From contig NZ_KE384315.1 in NCBI RefSeq assembly GCF_000425145.1, positions 21,466-80,873 on the forward strand: 59,408 bases of DNA, read 5' to 3'. The notes below the pieces were generated by a model that searched no databases, was not told the DNA's origin, and saw only the letters and a program-made list of their open reading frames with translations. Below, piece by piece: positions 23,573-33,377 of the stretch. The translations under genes were made by a program, and so were the position numbers. Source of the DNA: Pedobacter glucosidilyticus DSM 23534. GTDB lineage: Bacteria > Bacteroidota > Bacteroidia > Sphingobacteriales > Sphingobacteriaceae. Position 1 is the stretch's first letter, and each line of letters starts with the position of its first letter.

Positions 23573-24529
23573 TTAAAAAATTGCTTCTGCAATTTCCTTG
23601 GTTTGTTCTGGCCTGCCCATGGTATAGAAATGTAAAACCGGAGCACCAAAATCCATCAATTCTTTACACTGTTTAATCATAAACTCGGTACCAACCTGCT
23701 TTACATCTTTAGGGTTTTTACAGCTTTGTACAGCTTCGCATAAATCTTCTGGTAAATCTATATGGAAAATTTTTGGCAAGTTAACCAGCTGACTTAAGGC
23801 ACTTATAGGTTTTAAACCCGGTATAATAGGTACGTTAATGTCGTTTTCGCGGCATTTCTTTACAAAATCAAAATACTTTTGATTATCAAAAAACATTTGG
23901 GTAACGATGAAATCAGCACCCATTTCTACTTTCTTTTTCAAATATTTAAAATCTGTAGCTAGGTTTGGCGCTTCAAAATGTTTCTCGGGATAACCCGCTA
24001 CACCAATACAAAAATCACTTTTATATTCGCTCTCCACATCCTCATGTAAAAACTTACCTGCATTATGGTTTTTAACTTGGGCTAACAAATCTGTAGCATA
24101 AGCATGTCCGCCTGGGGTAGGTATAAAAGAAGCATCTGCTTTGCGGGCATCGCCTCTTAAAACCAAAACATTATCAATACCTAAAAACTGTAAATCTAAT
24201 AAGGCATTTTCTGTTTCTTCTTTGGTAAAACCTCCGCATATTAAGTGAGGTACGGCATCAATCTTATATTTGTTTAGGATAGCGGCACAAATAGCAATGG
24301 TACCTGGCCTTCTTCTGTAAGATAATTTTTCTAACAGACCGTTTTCTTTTTGTTTGTAGATATAATCTTCACGTAAAGAAGTTACATCAATAAAAGGAGG
24401 CTTAAACTCTAGAAGAGGTTCTATGGCATCGTAAATCCACTGAATACTTTGCCCTTTAACAGGAGGTAAAAGCTCAAAAGAGAAAAGTGTTTTACCTTTT
24501 GCGTTTTTTATATGATCTGTAATTTTCAT
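23573..24529 (-). CDS. metF: Methylenetetrahydrofolate reductase
   Basis: 318 residues, normal length for bacterial MetF. It reduces 5,10-methylene-THF to 5-methyl-THF with FAD, providing the methyl donor for MetH. The (beta-alpha)8 barrel is recognised by FSFELLPPVKG near the N-terminus (Glu of the active site), PHLICGG, NVLVLRGDA, the FAD-site region ADFIVTQMFFDNQKYFDF, and IPGLKPIS. The start ATG is preceded by only 15 bp after the EamA gene. It is the last gene of a minus-strand series metH, four-helix gene, EamA, metF, and probably shares the metH transcript controlled by the SAM riboswitch. Confidence 0.95.
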   Translation of the reverse strand: MKITDHIKNAKGKTLFSFELLPPVKGQSIQWIYDAIEPLLEFKPPFIDVTSLREDYIYKQKENGLLEKLSYRRRPGTIAICAAILNKYKIDAVPHLICGGFTKEETENALLDLQFLGIDNVLVLRGDARKADASFIPTPGGHAYATDLLAQVKNHNAGKFLHEDVESEYKSDFCIGVAGYPEKHFEAPNLATDFKYLKKKVEMGADFIVTQMFFDNQKYFDFVKKCRENDINVPIIPGLKPISALSQLVNLPKIFHIDLPEDLCEAVQSCKNPKDVKQVGTEFMIKQCKELMDFGAPVLHFYTMGRPEQTKEIAEAIF

Positions 24530-24544
24530 GTTTGCTGCTCAAAA

Positions 24545-25486
24545 TTATCTATTTGTTTCAGGATTTACCTGTTCAATTTCTTTTTTTTGATGACTGGTTA
24601 AAAATACACCAATAATAACCAAAATAGAACCTAAAAACTCCTGCAAAGTAAAGGCTTCATTTAAGATTAACCAACCTAAAAATATAGTTGATACGGGCCC
24701 CACTGTTGCTACTATAGCGCCTTTATTTGCTCCAAGAATTCTTATCCCTTCCATCACTAAAAATGTAGGTATTACAGTACTAATGATAGCTAGTGCAAAT
24801 CCGTAAGCATAAATGGTCCAAGAGTAGCTTAATAAAGAACCATTTCCTAAGATTAAATAATGTGCTATAACGTATAAGCAAGAAATCATCATGGCAAGGC
24901 TATTAAAATTTACCGAACCATATTTTTGGATATACTTACTCCCAAAAACTAAATATAGCGCATAAGTGATAGCGCTGATAAAAATATAAATAGCACCTTT
25001 TATACTATTTGCTGTACTAAAAATATCGTTATTATACACAATAACCAATAATCCTAAATAGGTGATGATAAGCGCTTGCGCAATCTGTAAAGTGATTTTT
25101 TTCCTAAGAAACAGATAAGAAAAAATAACCACAAAAGTAGGGTAGCTGAAAAGTATAATACGCTCTAATCCGGCAGTTACGTAAGCTAGCCCCATAAAAT
25201 CAAATAAACTAGCGATGTAATAACCTAAAAGTGCTAGGCCACAAATAATAGCAATATCTTTCGCAGATATTTGTTTAATGCTATTGTTTGGATTTTTACG
25301 ATGATTTAAAAAAGCAATCAACATAAAAAAGGGTAAAGAAATAGCGAAACGTAAGGTTAATAAAGTTAAAGCATCAACCGGAGCCTCTTGATAAGCCAGC
25401 TTAATCATAATCGCTTTCGCCGAAAAGCATATCGCCCCTACAGCAATCAAGAGAATACCTTTTGTTGAATTAATTTGATTTGGCAT
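24545..25486 (-). CDS. EamA/DMT family drug-metabolite transporter
   Basis: 313 residues from the ATG at 25486 (MPNQINSTKGILLIAVG); a TTG at 25513 would add nine residues but is less likely. Ten predicted membrane helices form two EamA repeats. The first is about 10-145 (SAKAIMIKLAYQEAPVDALTLL, YYIASLFDFMGLAYVTAGLE), the second about 160-300 (YALYLVFGSKYIQKYG, GWLILNEAFTLQEFLGS). Family members export or import small metabolites. Placement between metH and metF suggests an amino-acid or methionine-related substrate, but this is only contextual. Confidence 0.85.
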   Translation of the reverse strand: MPNQINSTKGILLIAVGAICFSAKAIMIKLAYQEAPVDALTLLTLRFAISLPFFMLIAFLNHRKNPNNSIKQISAKDIAIICGLALLGYYIASLFDFMGLAYVTAGLERIILFSYPTFVVIFSYLFLRKKITLQIAQALIITYLGLLVIVYNNDIFSTANSIKGAIYIFISAITYALYLVFGSKYIQKYGSVNFNSLAMMISCLYVIAHYLILGNGSLLSYSWTIYAYGFALAIISTVIPTFLVMEGIRILGANKGAIVATVGPVSTIFLGWLILNEAFTLQEFLGSILVIIGVFLTSHQKKEIEQVNPETNR

Positions 25487-25498
25487 TTTAGGGTTTTT

Positions 25499-25531
25499 AA
25501 GTAGAAAGTACAAAGTATCAAGTAGAAAGAC
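25499..25531. repeat. 33-bp inverted repeat, left copy
   Basis: Matches the reverse complement of 25930-25962 at 27 of 33 positions. The two copies flank the four-helix-bundle gene; the left copy overlaps its last codons. Confidence 0.7.
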
Positions 25532-25871
25532 TTCTTAAAAAGCCGGTTAACATTCTTTGGATTTCCTTGATTTGTGTTTCTAAAATTTCATATTGTTCTT
25601 CATTTATTAAGTCAACCTCTCTGGCTATAACTATTTGCGTTTCTAATTCAAAAGCGGATCCTATACTGATACTTATAAATTGTTTTAATTCATTATCTGA
25701 TTTTCGTCCACAACCTTCAGCTATATTTGATGGAATAGAGACCGCAGATCGAAACATTTGATTAGCAATTCCAAATTTATGTTCAGTTGGAAAAGCCTTA
25801 ATAGTTGTAAAAATAAGTTTAGAGAACTGAATACTTATTTTCCAAACCTTCAATTCTCTAAAATTATGCAT
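25518..25871 (-). CDS. Four-helix-bundle protein (S23 / TIGR02436 family)
   Basis: 117 residues, the family's usual length. Recognised by the N-terminal FRELKVWK, the central FRSAVSIPSNIAEGCGR, and the helix-rich C-terminus SAFELETQIVIAREVDLI. Members form pentameric four-helix bundles and are known from intervening sequences in 23S rRNA genes; Avd of diversity-generating retroelements has the same fold. The cellular role of stand-alone copies is unknown. The gene separates metH from EamA inside an otherwise metabolic operon and is flanked by 33-bp imperfect inverted repeats, which hints at insertion as a unit. The start ATG at 25871 gives the complete FRELKVW motif. Confidence 0.88.
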   Translation of the reverse strand: MHNFRELKVWKISIQFSKLIFTTIKAFPTEHKFGIANQMFRSAVSIPSNIAEGCGRKSDNELKQFISISIGSAFELETQIVIAREVDLINEEQYEILETQIKEIQRMLTGFLRSLST

Positions 25872-25929
25872 AACGAGTTTTAATATGTTTCACTAAGTGC
25901 TTTTTAACCTCTATTTTTCTCTAGTATAG

Positions 25930-25962
25930 GTCTTTCTACTTTCTACTCACTACTTTTTACTT
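25930..25962. repeat. 33-bp inverted repeat, right copy
   Basis: Counterpart of 25499-25531; purine-rich on the opposite strand. It lies between the metH stop codon (25965) and the four-helix-bundle start. Confidence 0.7.
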
Positions 25963-25964
25963 CA

Positions 25965-28900
25965 TTAATACCCCAAATTCGGGCTCAGCCACTTCTCAGC
26001 AGTTTCTAGGTCTAAAGCTTTTCTTTTAGCATAGTCCTCTACTTGGTCTTTACCTATCTTGCCTAAACCAAAGTATCTGGATTGAGGGTGTGCAAAATAA
26101 AATCCACTTACCGCCGCTGTAGGGTACATAGCTAAACTTTCTGTTAGCTTAATGCCGGTTGTTTGTGTAGCATCCAAAAGATTAAATAAAGTGGCTTTCT
26201 CTGTATGATCTGGACAGGCAGGGTAACCCGGTGCTGGCCTAATACCCTGATATTTTTCTTTTATCAGTTCTTCATGGTCCAATTTTTCTGTTTTAGCATA
26301 AGCCCAATAGTCTTTACGAACCATTTCATGCAGCTTTTCTGCAAAAGCTTCTGCCAATCTATCGGCCAAAGCCTTGGTCATGATGCTGTTATAGTCATCA
26401 AAATCGGCTTCAAATTTTGCTACCAGCTCATCGCAACCTAAACCTGTTGTAACTGCAAAACCTCCAAAATAATCTTGCAAACCTGTTTCTTTAGGTGCTA
26501 TAAAATCTGCCAAAGCATAATAAGGTTCGCCTTTTGGTTTCTCTGCTTGCTGACGTAAAGTGTGTATTTTAATGATTTTCTGGGCTGTTTGATTTTGCTC
26601 TTTTAATACACAGCCTTCTTCCGTAAGCTGATATTGTAAATTTGGTAATTGCTGATTTTCAATGGTTAATTCAATATCATCATCGCCAACAGTAGCTGCA
26701 GGCCAGAAACCAAATACAGCTTTTGCTTTTAGTAATTTCTCATCTACTATACGTTTTAAAAGAACTTGGGCATCATCAAATAACTTTTTAGCCTCTACAC
26801 CTACATATTTATCATCAAAAATTTTAGGATAAGAACCTCTTAGCTCCCAGGTATGGAAAAAAGGAGACCAATCTATATAAGGAACAAGCTCTTCTAGCGG
26901 GTAATCCTCTATTACTTTAGTTCCTGTAAAAGTAGGTGCACTGGCAATAGGCTGAGACCAATCTATCTTAAATTTCTCTTTACGAGCTTGTTCAATAGAA
27001 ACTAAACTTTTATCAACCTTCTTTTTGTTGTAATTATCGCGGGTTGTTTGGTAGTCTTCTTTAAGTTTTTGTTTGTACGATGCCTTTGTTTCAGGGTTTA
27101 ATAAATCGCTACAAACGGTTACACTTCTAGAAGCATCTAAAACATGTACAGTAGCACCTTTATAATGTGGGTCTACTTTTACAGCAGTATGTATTCTTGA
27201 TGTAGTTGCACCACCAATTAATAAAGGAATATCAAAACCTTCGCGTTCCATTTCTTTAGCAAAATGAACCATTTCATCTAAAGAAGGAGTGATGAGGCCG
27301 CTTAAGCCAATAATATCTACTTGATGTTTTTTAGCTTCTTCGATGATTTTAGCGGCAGGAACCATCACCCCTAAATCAATAATTTCGAAGTTGTTACAAG
27401 CCAATACAACACCCACGATATTTTTTCCAATATCATGAACATCGCCTTTTACGGTTGCTAATAATACTTTTCCGGCAGAACTGCTTTCGCCTTCAACTTT
27501 TCCTGCTTCTATGTAAGGCATGAGTATGGCAACAGCTTTTTTCATTACCCTGGCAGATTTTACTACCTGCGGTAAGAACATTTTTCCTTCGCCAAATAAA
27601 TCACCTACAATGCCCATTCCGTCCATTAAAGGGCCTTCAATAACATCTAAAGGTTTGGCATATTTTAAACGAGCTTCTTCAACATCTGTATCTAAATAAT
27701 CTATAATACCTTTTATTAAAGAATGAGATAGCCTTTCTTCTACAGTTCCTTTACGCCATTCTTCATCTTTAACCAGTACTTTGCCTTTGTTTTTAACGGT
27801 TTCTGCGTATTCTACAAGAATTTCGGTAGCATCTGGTCGGCGGTTTAAGAGAACATCCTCAACTTTTATTAAAAGTTCTGGTTCAATTTCTTCATATACT
27901 TCCAGCATCCCAGCGTTAACAATACCCATATCTAAACCCGCTTTAATAGCATGGTATAAAAATGCCGAGTGCATAGCCTCACGTACCGGGTTATTTCCGC
28001 GGAAAGAGAAAGATATGTTTGACACACCACCGCTTACTTTAGCGTGAGGAAGGTTTTGTTTAATCCAACGGGTAGCCTCAATAAAATCAACAGCATAATT
28101 ATTATGCTCCTCTAAACCTGTAGCTACGGTTAAAATATTAGGGTCGAAAATGATGTCTTGCGGAGGAAAATTTACCTCGTTAACCAAAATATCATAAGAA
28201 CGTTTACAAATCTCTTTTCTACGTTCCAGATTATCGGCTTGACCATTTTCATCAAAAGCCATGACTACGGCGGCAGCACCATATTGCTTTATTTTATGCG
28301 CATATTCTTTAAACTTTTCTTCACCTTCTTTAAGAGAGATAGAGTTTACGATGCCTTTTCCTTGTAAACATTTTAAGCCGGCTTCTATAACCGTCCATTT
28401 AGAAGAGTCTACCATGATAGGTAGCTTACTGATATCGGGCTCGGCACCAATAAGGTTTAAAAACTTGGTCATGGCAGCTTCAGAATCAAGCATACCTTCA
28501 TCCATGTTTACATCTATGACTTGCGCACCACCTTCTACCTGCTGACGAGCAACGGATAATGCACCTTCAAAATCTCCGCTTAAAATAAGCTTAGCAAATT
28601 TTGGTGAACCTGTTACGTTGGTACGCTCTCCAACGTTTACAAAATTGGTTTGAGCGGTAATATTAAAAGCTTCTAAACCTGATAATCTTAAATAAGGAGC
28701 TTGTTGCTGAGGGACTCTTGCTGGATGTTGTGCAGCAAAATTTGCCATTTTCTGAATATGGTCTGGCGTAGTACCACAACAGCCACCAATAATATTGATA
28801 AAGCCTGAGGCTAAGAAATCATTCACTAATGCAGCAGTTTCATCAGGTGTTTCGTCATAAGCCCCAAACTCGTTAGGTAAGCCAGCGTTTGGATAAGCAG

Positions 28901-29735
28901 AAACAAAAACATCAGCAATTTCTGAAAGCTCTTGTACGTAAGGACGCATTTCTTTAGCGCCCAAAGCACAGTTTAAGCCTATAGATAAAATATCAGCATG
29001 CCGAACAGAATTCCAGAATGCTTCTACGGTTTGACCAGATAATGTTCTTCCGGAAGCATCTGTAATGGTCCCAGAAATCATGATTTCGAGCTTTATTTGT
29101 GGAGCATTAGCACTAGGGTTTTCTGCTTTTATTTTTTCGTTTAATTCTTTCTCATATCGTTTGATAGCGAAAATTGCAGCTTTAGCATTTAAAGTATCAA
29201 AAATAGTTTCTATCAATAATACATCTGCGCCACCATCAACTAAACCTCTTACCTGCTCGTAATAGCATTCTTCTAGATAATCAAAAGTGATGGCTCTAAA
29301 GCCAGGGTCGTTAACATCCGGAGAGATAGATAAAGTTCGGTTTGTTGGGCCAATAGCACCAGCCACAAAACGGGGGCGGGCAGGGTTTTTGGCAGTAAAC
29401 TCTGTTGCTGCTTCTTTAGCTATTCTGGCACCTTCATAACTTAGCTCATAAGAAAGATCTTCCATCTGATAATCAGCCATAGAAATACGCTGAGTGCTAA
29501 AAGTATTGGTTTCAATAATATCAGCTCCAGCTTCTAAATAAGCCGCATGAATAGCTTTGATAACATCAGGACGGGTAATATTAAGCAAATCGTTATTTCC
29601 CTTAACATCACAAGGATGGTTTTTAAATCTTTCGCTTCTAAAATCTTCCTCTGTTAGGTTATAACGCTGAATCATGGTACCCATAGCACCATCTATCACT
29701 AAAATTCTCTTTTTTAATTCTTCTCTGATATTCAT
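25965..29735 (-). CDS. metH: Cobalamin-dependent methionine synthase
   Basis: 1256 residues from the ATG at 29735 ([20 protein letters not shown]). An in-frame GTG at 29777 is rejected because the homology begins at MNI. Domains in order: homocysteine-binding with zinc cysteines (about 1-330, [16 protein letters not shown]); pterin-binding (about 345-615, [28 protein letters not shown]); cap (about 640-725); B12-binding with the axial-histidine motif [11 protein letters not shown] (about 735-880); and the AdoMet reactivation domain (about 900-1250, [15 protein letters not shown]). It transfers the methyl group of methyl-THF to homocysteine through cobalamin. All domains are present in one chain. 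It is preceded by a SAM-I riboswitch and followed by the four-helix gene, EamA and metF. Confidence 0.97.
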   Translation of the reverse strand: MNIREELKKRILVIDGAMGTMIQRYNLTEEDFRSERFKNHPCDVKGNNDLLNITRPDVIKAIHAAYLEAGADIIETNTFSTQRISMADYQMEDLSYELSYEGARIAKEAATEFTAKNPARPRFVAGAIGPTNRTLSISPDVNDPGFRAITFDYLEECYYEQVRGLVDGGADVLLIETIFDTLNAKAAIFAIKRYEKELNEKIKAENPSANAPQIKLEIMISGTITDASGRTLSGQTVEAFWNSVRHADILSIGLNCALGAKEMRPYVQELSEIADVFVSAYPNAGLPNEFGAYDETPDETAALVNDFLASGFINIIGGCCGTTPDHIQKMANFAAQHPARVPQQQAPYLRLSGLEAFNITAQTNFVNVGERTNVTGSPKFAKLILSGDFEGALSVARQQVEGGAQVIDVNMDEGMLDSEAAMTKFLNLIGAEPDISKLPIMVDSSKWTVIEAGLKCLQGKGIVNSISLKEGEEKFKEYAHKIKQYGAAAVVMAFDENGQADNLERRKEICKRSYDILVNEVNFPPQDIIFDPNILTVATGLEEHNNYAVDFIEATRWIKQNLPHAKVSGGVSNISFSFRGNNPVREAMHSAFLYHAIKAGLDMGIVNAGMLEVYEEIEPELLIKVEDVLLNRRPDATEILVEYAETVKNKGKVLVKDEEWRKGTVEERLSHSLIKGIIDYLDTDVEEARLKYAKPLDVIEGPLMDGMGIVGDLFGEGKMFLPQVVKSARVMKKAVAILMPYIEAGKVEGESSSAGKVLLATVKGDVHDIGKNIVGVVLACNNFEIIDLGVMVPAAKIIEEAKKHQVDIIGLSGLITPSLDEMVHFAKEMEREGFDIPLLIGGATTSRIHTAVKVDPHYKGATVHVLDASRSVTVCSDLLNPETKASYKQKLKEDYQTTRDNYNKKKVDKSLVSIEQARKEKFKIDWSQPIASAPTFTGTKVIEDYPLEELVPYIDWSPFFHTWELRGSYPKIFDDKYVGVEAKKLFDDAQVLLKRIVDEKLLKAKAVFGFWPAATVGDDDIELTIENQQLPNLQYQLTEEGCVLKEQNQTAQKIIKIHTLRQQAEKPKGEPYYALADFIAPKETGLQDYFGGFAVTTGLGCDELVAKFEADFDDYNSIMTKALADRLAEAFAEKLHEMVRKDYWAYAKTEKLDHEELIKEKYQGIRPAPGYPACPDHTEKATLFNLLDATQTTGIKLTESLAMYPTAAVSGFYFAHPQSRYFGLGKIGKDQVEDYAKRKALDLETAEKWLSPNLGY

Positions 29736-29741
29736 TTTATC

Positions 29742-29806
29742 GTATTGCGTAGAGCGTATTGTGAAGGGCGAATACACGTAATTGAATGGTACTCAATACG
29801 CAATAC
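29742..29806 (-). promoter_or_regulatory. Leader hairpin overlapping the metH translation start region
   Basis: Perfect 10-bp arms GTATTGCGTA (29742-29751) and TACGCAATAC (29797-29806). On the metH transcript the second arm ends 6 nt before the ATG, so the hairpin could hide the ribosome entry site. It lies between the riboswitch and metH. A regulatory role is inferred; it may also be a dispersed repeat, since GTATTG recurs several times. Confidence 0.45.
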
Positions 29807-29868
29807 TCACATCTCAATACTCATTAGCTTATTTAGAAAAGTCAGGATTTTTGGCGTTTAGACTTTTA

Positions 29869-29970
29869 CTTATCTTTCCTAGAGCTTGTACTCTAAGTAG
29901 AATTTAGCACCTTGTAAGCACAGGTTGCTAAGACTTCGCAGGGTCTAATCCCTCCGTCTTTCTCTATAAG
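29869..29970 (-). ncRNA. SAM-I (S-box) riboswitch upstream of metH
   Basis: On the minus strand the leader reads CTTATAGAGAAAGACGGAGG, then GATTAGACCC, GAAGTCTTAGCAACCTG, GGTGCTAAATTCTACT, and closes with GGAAAGATAAG. These are the conserved S-box blocks: the P1 ends CTTAT/ATAAG, the GAGGGA internal loop, the GCAACC core with its GGTGC partner forming P3, and the closing GAAAGAT. Length about 102 nt. S-box RNAs bind S-adenosylmethionine and lower expression of methionine genes. A hairpin AAAAGTC / GACTTTT (29837-29867) directly downstream may be part of the expression platform, although its T run is poor. Confidence 0.9.
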
Positions 29971-30110
29971 CGCTGCAAAAATGATGATATTTTTGCTCAA
30001 AAGCAAATATTATACTTAAGGTAAATGCTTAAAAGACATTAGAAAGATAATTGCATTTATAATGATAAAAAGGAGTTATCTCTTTGAGGGCAAGTACATA
30101 AGTTAAGCTA
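29971..30110. promoter_or_regulatory. Intergenic region with presumed metH operon promoter
   Basis: AT-rich region upstream of the riboswitch and downstream of the conserved hypothetical gene; no ORF. A promoter must lie here to transcribe the riboswitch, but no clear TAnnTTTG -7 box was found. Confidence 0.3.
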
Positions 30111-30677
30111 TCAATACAGCCTTTTTGTCAATTGTTCCTCAACACGTTTAAAAAACTGTAGAGGTTTTAATTGTCGCCAGCTTAAATCGTCTAACTCGCC
30201 ACCAAAGTTGATATAATAATCAATGTTATTGGTTTTAAATTCATCAATCACATGGGGTCTAAAATTAATGCCTGCAATCCATCCGTCTTCTACATCCTGA
30301 AACCATTCTTCATAATAACAATCATCAGAAGAATGGAAATTTAAAACGTTTTCTCCTACCAGAATAAACTTGTTAATACCTTCATCCATAATGCTTTCTA
30401 GAATTTCTCTCTTTAAAAGCATGATGTCATTATTGATGGCATCATTCCACTCGCCAATAAATTCTATAATGGCGTATTGGCGGTCATAATCAACAAATAA
30501 AACTTTTAGATACAGGGTGTTAGACCCAAAAGTATCCCACTGCGGGTGAAGTAAATAATTATAGATTTGTTTATCGTAATAAAACTCGTTGTATTGGGTT
30601 TCATAAAAGGGAGACCTTTCATCCTCTGCTGCTATATAATCATCCCTCCACTTAAAATAAGGCTCTATTTCATGCAT
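30111..30677 (-). CDS. Conserved hypothetical protein downstream of murQ
   Basis: 188 residues, acidic and aromatic-rich (FKWRDDYIAAEDERSPFY near the start, CYYEEWFQDVEDGW in the middle, LDDLSWRQLKPLQFFKRVEEQL near the end). No signal peptide or membrane segment. I do not recognise a functional domain. It starts 2 bp after the murQ stop codon, so the two are almost certainly cotranscribed and perhaps functionally connected. The ATG at 30677 follows directly. Confidence 0.8.
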   Translation of the reverse strand: MHEIEPYFKWRDDYIAAEDERSPFYETQYNEFYYDKQIYNYLLHPQWDTFGSNTLYLKVLFVDYDRQYAIIEFIGEWNDAINNDIMLLKREILESIMDEGINKFILVGENVLNFHSSDDCYYEEWFQDVEDGWIAGINFRPHVIDEFKTNNIDYYINFGGELDDLSWRQLKPLQFFKRVEEQLTKRLY

Positions 30678-30679
30678 AA

Positions 30680-31495
30680 CTATTGTAAAGATGTTAAAAA
30701 AGCTTCGACAGCTTTTCTAACGTTTCCATATTTTTTTAATAAGTAAGCTGCTTCCTGTTCGTTTAAACTAGTTTCTTCCATCACCATGCGTGTACCTCTA
30801 TCAACAAGTTTATTATTGGTTAACTGCATATCAACCATTTTGTTGCCTTTTACTTTACCTAATTTTATCATCAATGAAGTACTCAGCATATTTAAAACCA
30901 GTTTTTGTGCAGTACCTGCTTTCATACGGGTAGAGCCTGTTAAAAACTCTGGTCCAACAATTACTTCAATAGGGTATTGGGCTTCTTTAGCAATACTGCT
31001 GTTATTGTTGCAAACAATACAACCAGTTAAAATGCCATGTTGGTTTGCTGCTTTTAATCCACCTAGTACATAGGGGGTTTCTCCAGAAGCGGCAATTCCT
31101 ACCAAGGTATCTAATGCGTTAATTTTATAGTCTTTTAAGTCTTCCCAAGCTTGCTCGGTATGGTCTTCGGCAAATTCAACAGCTTTTCTGATAGCGCTAT
31201 CGCCACCTGCAATAATACCGATAACGGTTTCGAAATCTACCCCAAAGGTTGGCGGGCATTCAGAAGCATCAACAACACCTAATCTGCCACTGGTGCCGGC
31301 TCCAATGTAAAATAAGCGACCACCTTTTTTCATCTTATCTAACGCAGCGTTAACCAAATTTTCTATTTGGGGTAATGCTTTTTTAACTGCAAAAGGAACT
31401 GTTTGGTCTTCTTTATTGATGTTTTGTAGAATGTCTTTAACAGACATCTGATCTAAATCATGATATAAAGAGGTTGATTCGGTGGTTTTACTCAT
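30680..31495 (-). CDS. murQ: N-acetylmuramic acid 6-phosphate etherase
   Basis: 271 residues. It cleaves the lactyl ether of MurNAc-6-phosphate to GlcNAc-6-phosphate in cell-wall recycling. Hallmarks: TESTSLYHDLDQMSVKDIL at the N-terminus, the SIS-domain sugar-phosphate loop FYIGAGTSGRLGVVDASECP (about 62-81), GGDSAIRKAVEFAEDH, SGETPYVLGGL, and GPEFLTGSTRMKAGTAQKLV. Slightly shorter than the usual about 300 residues because the C-terminal helices are trimmed. First gene of a two-gene unit with the hypothetical downstream. Confidence 0.95.
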   Translation of the reverse strand: MSKTTESTSLYHDLDQMSVKDILQNINKEDQTVPFAVKKALPQIENLVNAALDKMKKGGRLFYIGAGTSGRLGVVDASECPPTFGVDFETVIGIIAGGDSAIRKAVEFAEDHTEQAWEDLKDYKINALDTLVGIAASGETPYVLGGLKAANQHGILTGCIVCNNNSSIAKEAQYPIEVIVGPEFLTGSTRMKAGTAQKLVLNMLSTSLMIKLGKVKGNKMVDMQLTNNKLVDRGTRMVMEETSLNEQEAAYLLKKYGNVRKAVEAFLTSLQ

Positions 31496-31727
31496 AACGC
31501 ATTAAGGTGGGCGTAAATGTCGGTAAATAATCAGTTTTATCGAAAAAAATGTTTGCTTTTATAGATAAATGGTTAACAGGAGGTTGTGGTAGTTGAGGAT
31601 AGTCTCTTGAAATGTTAAAATTAAGATGCTATTGAATTAATTATCCGAGTTTATAAATCGAAGAGTGAATTTTTGGATGGTCTGTAAAATGGGGGAACTT
31701 AGAAAATTGGGAACAGTATTTTTTCTA

Positions 31728-32015
31728 TTATAGGATATTATTTAAGTCTTGTCTACCAACAATTGCCATTATTTCAACCATATCATTACTTATCCTAAAG
31801 TAAATGCTATCTGATCCGCAAACACATCGCCTGTAACCTGTCTTAATGTAATCAACCGTTTCAAAAGAAAATGGTCTTTGGGCAATTATTTCAAAGTATT
31901 CAAAAAATATATTAAAATATTTGTCAGCTTGAGAAAGTCCGAATTTTTCAACACCATAATGATGAATACGAATCAAATCTTCTTTAGCTTCAATACTTAA
32001 TCTATACTTGACCAT
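31728..32015 (-). CDS. ParE-family toxin (module 1)
   Basis: 95 residues with the RelE/ParE fold pattern: MVKYRLSIEAKEDLIRIHHYG (AxxDLxxI), FGLSQADKYFNIFFEYFEII, GYRRCVCGSDSIYFRI, and VEIMAIVGRQD at the C-terminus. ParE toxins inhibit DNA gyrase. The start codon lies 14 bp inside the antitoxin gene, the classical translational coupling. First of two ParDE modules in this island. Confidence 0.85.
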   Translation of the reverse strand: MVKYRLSIEAKEDLIRIHHYGVEKFGLSQADKYFNIFFEYFEIIAQRPFSFETVDYIKTGYRRCVCGSDSIYFRISNDMVEIMAIVGRQDLNNIL

Positions 32016-32247
32016 TAAGTAAAGATTTTGATTGACTTAAAATCTCTTCTTTTGTATCTTCGGTGAAACCACTTTTCTCTGATTGATTAAGTTTCGCTCT
32101 AATCCAATCAATTTGCACTTGTTGTTTTCTGGCTTGTCTAATTAAATCATTGATGAGCTCACTTTTACTAGAATATTCCTGATTTTCTAATTGAGTTTTC
32201 AACCACTCATCATTTGGTTTTGTAAAAGATATGCTTTGCCTCGCCAT
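32002..32247 (-). CDS. ParD-family antitoxin (module 1)
   Basis: 81 residues. The N-terminal ribbon-helix-helix part (ARQSISFTKPNDEWLKTQL, YSSKSELINDLIRQAR) binds DNA; the C-terminal tail (LNQSEKSGFTEDTKEEIL) is the toxin-binding segment. It is encoded immediately before and overlapping ParE. A perfect 22-bp palindrome 11 bp upstream of its ATG is a likely autoregulatory operator. Confidence 0.85.
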   Translation of the reverse strand: MARQSISFTKPNDEWLKTQLENQEYSSKSELINDLIRQARKQQVQIDWIRAKLNQSEKSGFTEDTKEEILSQSKSLLNGQV

Positions 32248-32257
32248 ATTTTTTTAT

Positions 32258-32279
32258 TTTGATGTAAATTTACATCAAA
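32258..32279 (-). promoter_or_regulatory. Palindromic operator upstream of parD module 1
   Basis: Perfect 22-bp palindrome TTTGATGTAAATTTACATCAAA starting 11 bp before the antitoxin start codon. ParD ribbon-helix-helix proteins repress their own promoters by binding such sites. Confidence 0.65.
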
Positions 32280-32463
32280 TATGAATCAGACACAAATTTT
32301 TTAACTATTGGCGTTGAGTGTTGGGGATGGCATTGCTTAAGATGTTGTATCTGGAAAGTTCCGAAGCATTATCTTAACAACAACTATTAATTTAAAACTA
32401 CTAGTAAAAAGAGGTTATGTATCTATGCTTTTTAATTTGCCACAGACTGCGTGTTGTGCTCAG

Positions 32464-33219
32464 TTATTTATATTTAATCTCCCTAGTATTTATTTTATGT
32501 TTCCAAATCCAAGTTACGGAATAACTTTTTGTCCAATTACCTTGCTTATCATATTTATAATCAATTCGGTATATATCATGTTTATCTGATGACCATGTTC
32601 TAACACCACCTAAGAAAGTCTCCGGATTATTATAATCAATTATTTTACTAATCAGATTCCCCTTTTTATTATACTTTAAAATAATAGTCTCAGAACTGAT
32701 ATTCCTGTTGTCATTTTTTTTAATTAAAACCTGATTGTTATCATTAGTATATTCGAGCATATATGTTTCTATTACTGTTGTATCCCTCTGGTTTAATAGT
32801 ATCCTGTCATATTTGATGATTTGGTTATTATTATAAGTGATATTAGTTTCAATTATCATTGGGTATATTGAATCTTTAGATGAATACAACTCAAACTTTT
32901 TAAGCCGTTTATTTGAATCGTAATATGATTTATGAATAAATTTATTTCCGTTTATGGCCTCTTTTGCAATAAAAATTGAATCCAAATCAAGATAAGTCCA
33001 TTTTACTATTTCCAATAAATTATTATCACGATAGCTTTTCTTTTCACTTAACCTAAAAGATTGATCGAAAAAAAAGTCTCGCCAATCATTTTTGTATGCA
33101 TTTGACTTCTCTCTAACACTTTCAATTTTGCCCTTAAAATCAGGATCTCCAAGATTTAAAATCTGGCTATTGGCTGATAAATTAATCAGAAAAATAAATA
33201 TTACTAACCAATATCTCAT
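32464..33219 (-). CDS. Secreted hypothetical protein with YD-repeat-like C-terminus
   Basis: 251 residues. A signal peptide is present (MRYWLVIFIFLINLSANSQ). The mature chain is rich in Asn/Lys/Tyr and has strand patterns like RHS/YD-repeat relatives, notably IDYKYDKQGNWTKSYSVTW near the C-terminus. Codon use is strongly A/T at third positions, similar to the neighbouring accessory genes. The leader just upstream on the minus strand contains AAACGTTAAGAAGAACGAAC, close to the leader of the cassettes at the right end of the window, so it may be a former cassette gene. Function unknown. Confidence 0.65.
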   Translation of the reverse strand: MRYWLVIFIFLINLSANSQILNLGDPDFKGKIESVREKSNAYKNDWRDFFFDQSFRLSEKKSYRDNNLLEIVKWTYLDLDSIFIAKEAINGNKFIHKSYYDSNKRLKKFELYSSKDSIYPMIIETNITYNNNQIIKYDRILLNQRDTTVIETYMLEYTNDNNQVLIKKNDNRNISSETIILKYNKKGNLISKIIDYNNPETFLGGVRTWSSDKHDIYRIDYKYDKQGNWTKSYSVTWIWKHKINTREIKYK

Positions 33220-33377
33220 TATGTTCGTTCTTCTTAACGTTTGGTAGGTTTAAGAATTTTTGATTTTTCTTAAAGAATCTCTGTCAGTTTGCATAAACTT
33301 AATTAATTTGTAGAAAGTTACTTTAAGCAGTTCAGCCATCTTTGTACAAACTTGTGGGTATGTGTTTGTGTACTTTT

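Noticed and set aside
25518..25871. Accessory (Avd) gene of a diversity-generating retroelement
   Set aside because: Same fold family, but no reverse transcriptase, template repeat or variable repeat nearby; the group II maturase fragment is over 10 kb away and dead.
28158..28545. Plus-strand ORFs inside metH
   Set aside because: Antisense shadows of a strongly conserved gene.
29735..29777. GTG start extending MetH by 14 residues
   Set aside because: The extra residues lie in the hairpin leader and the family begins at MNIREEL.
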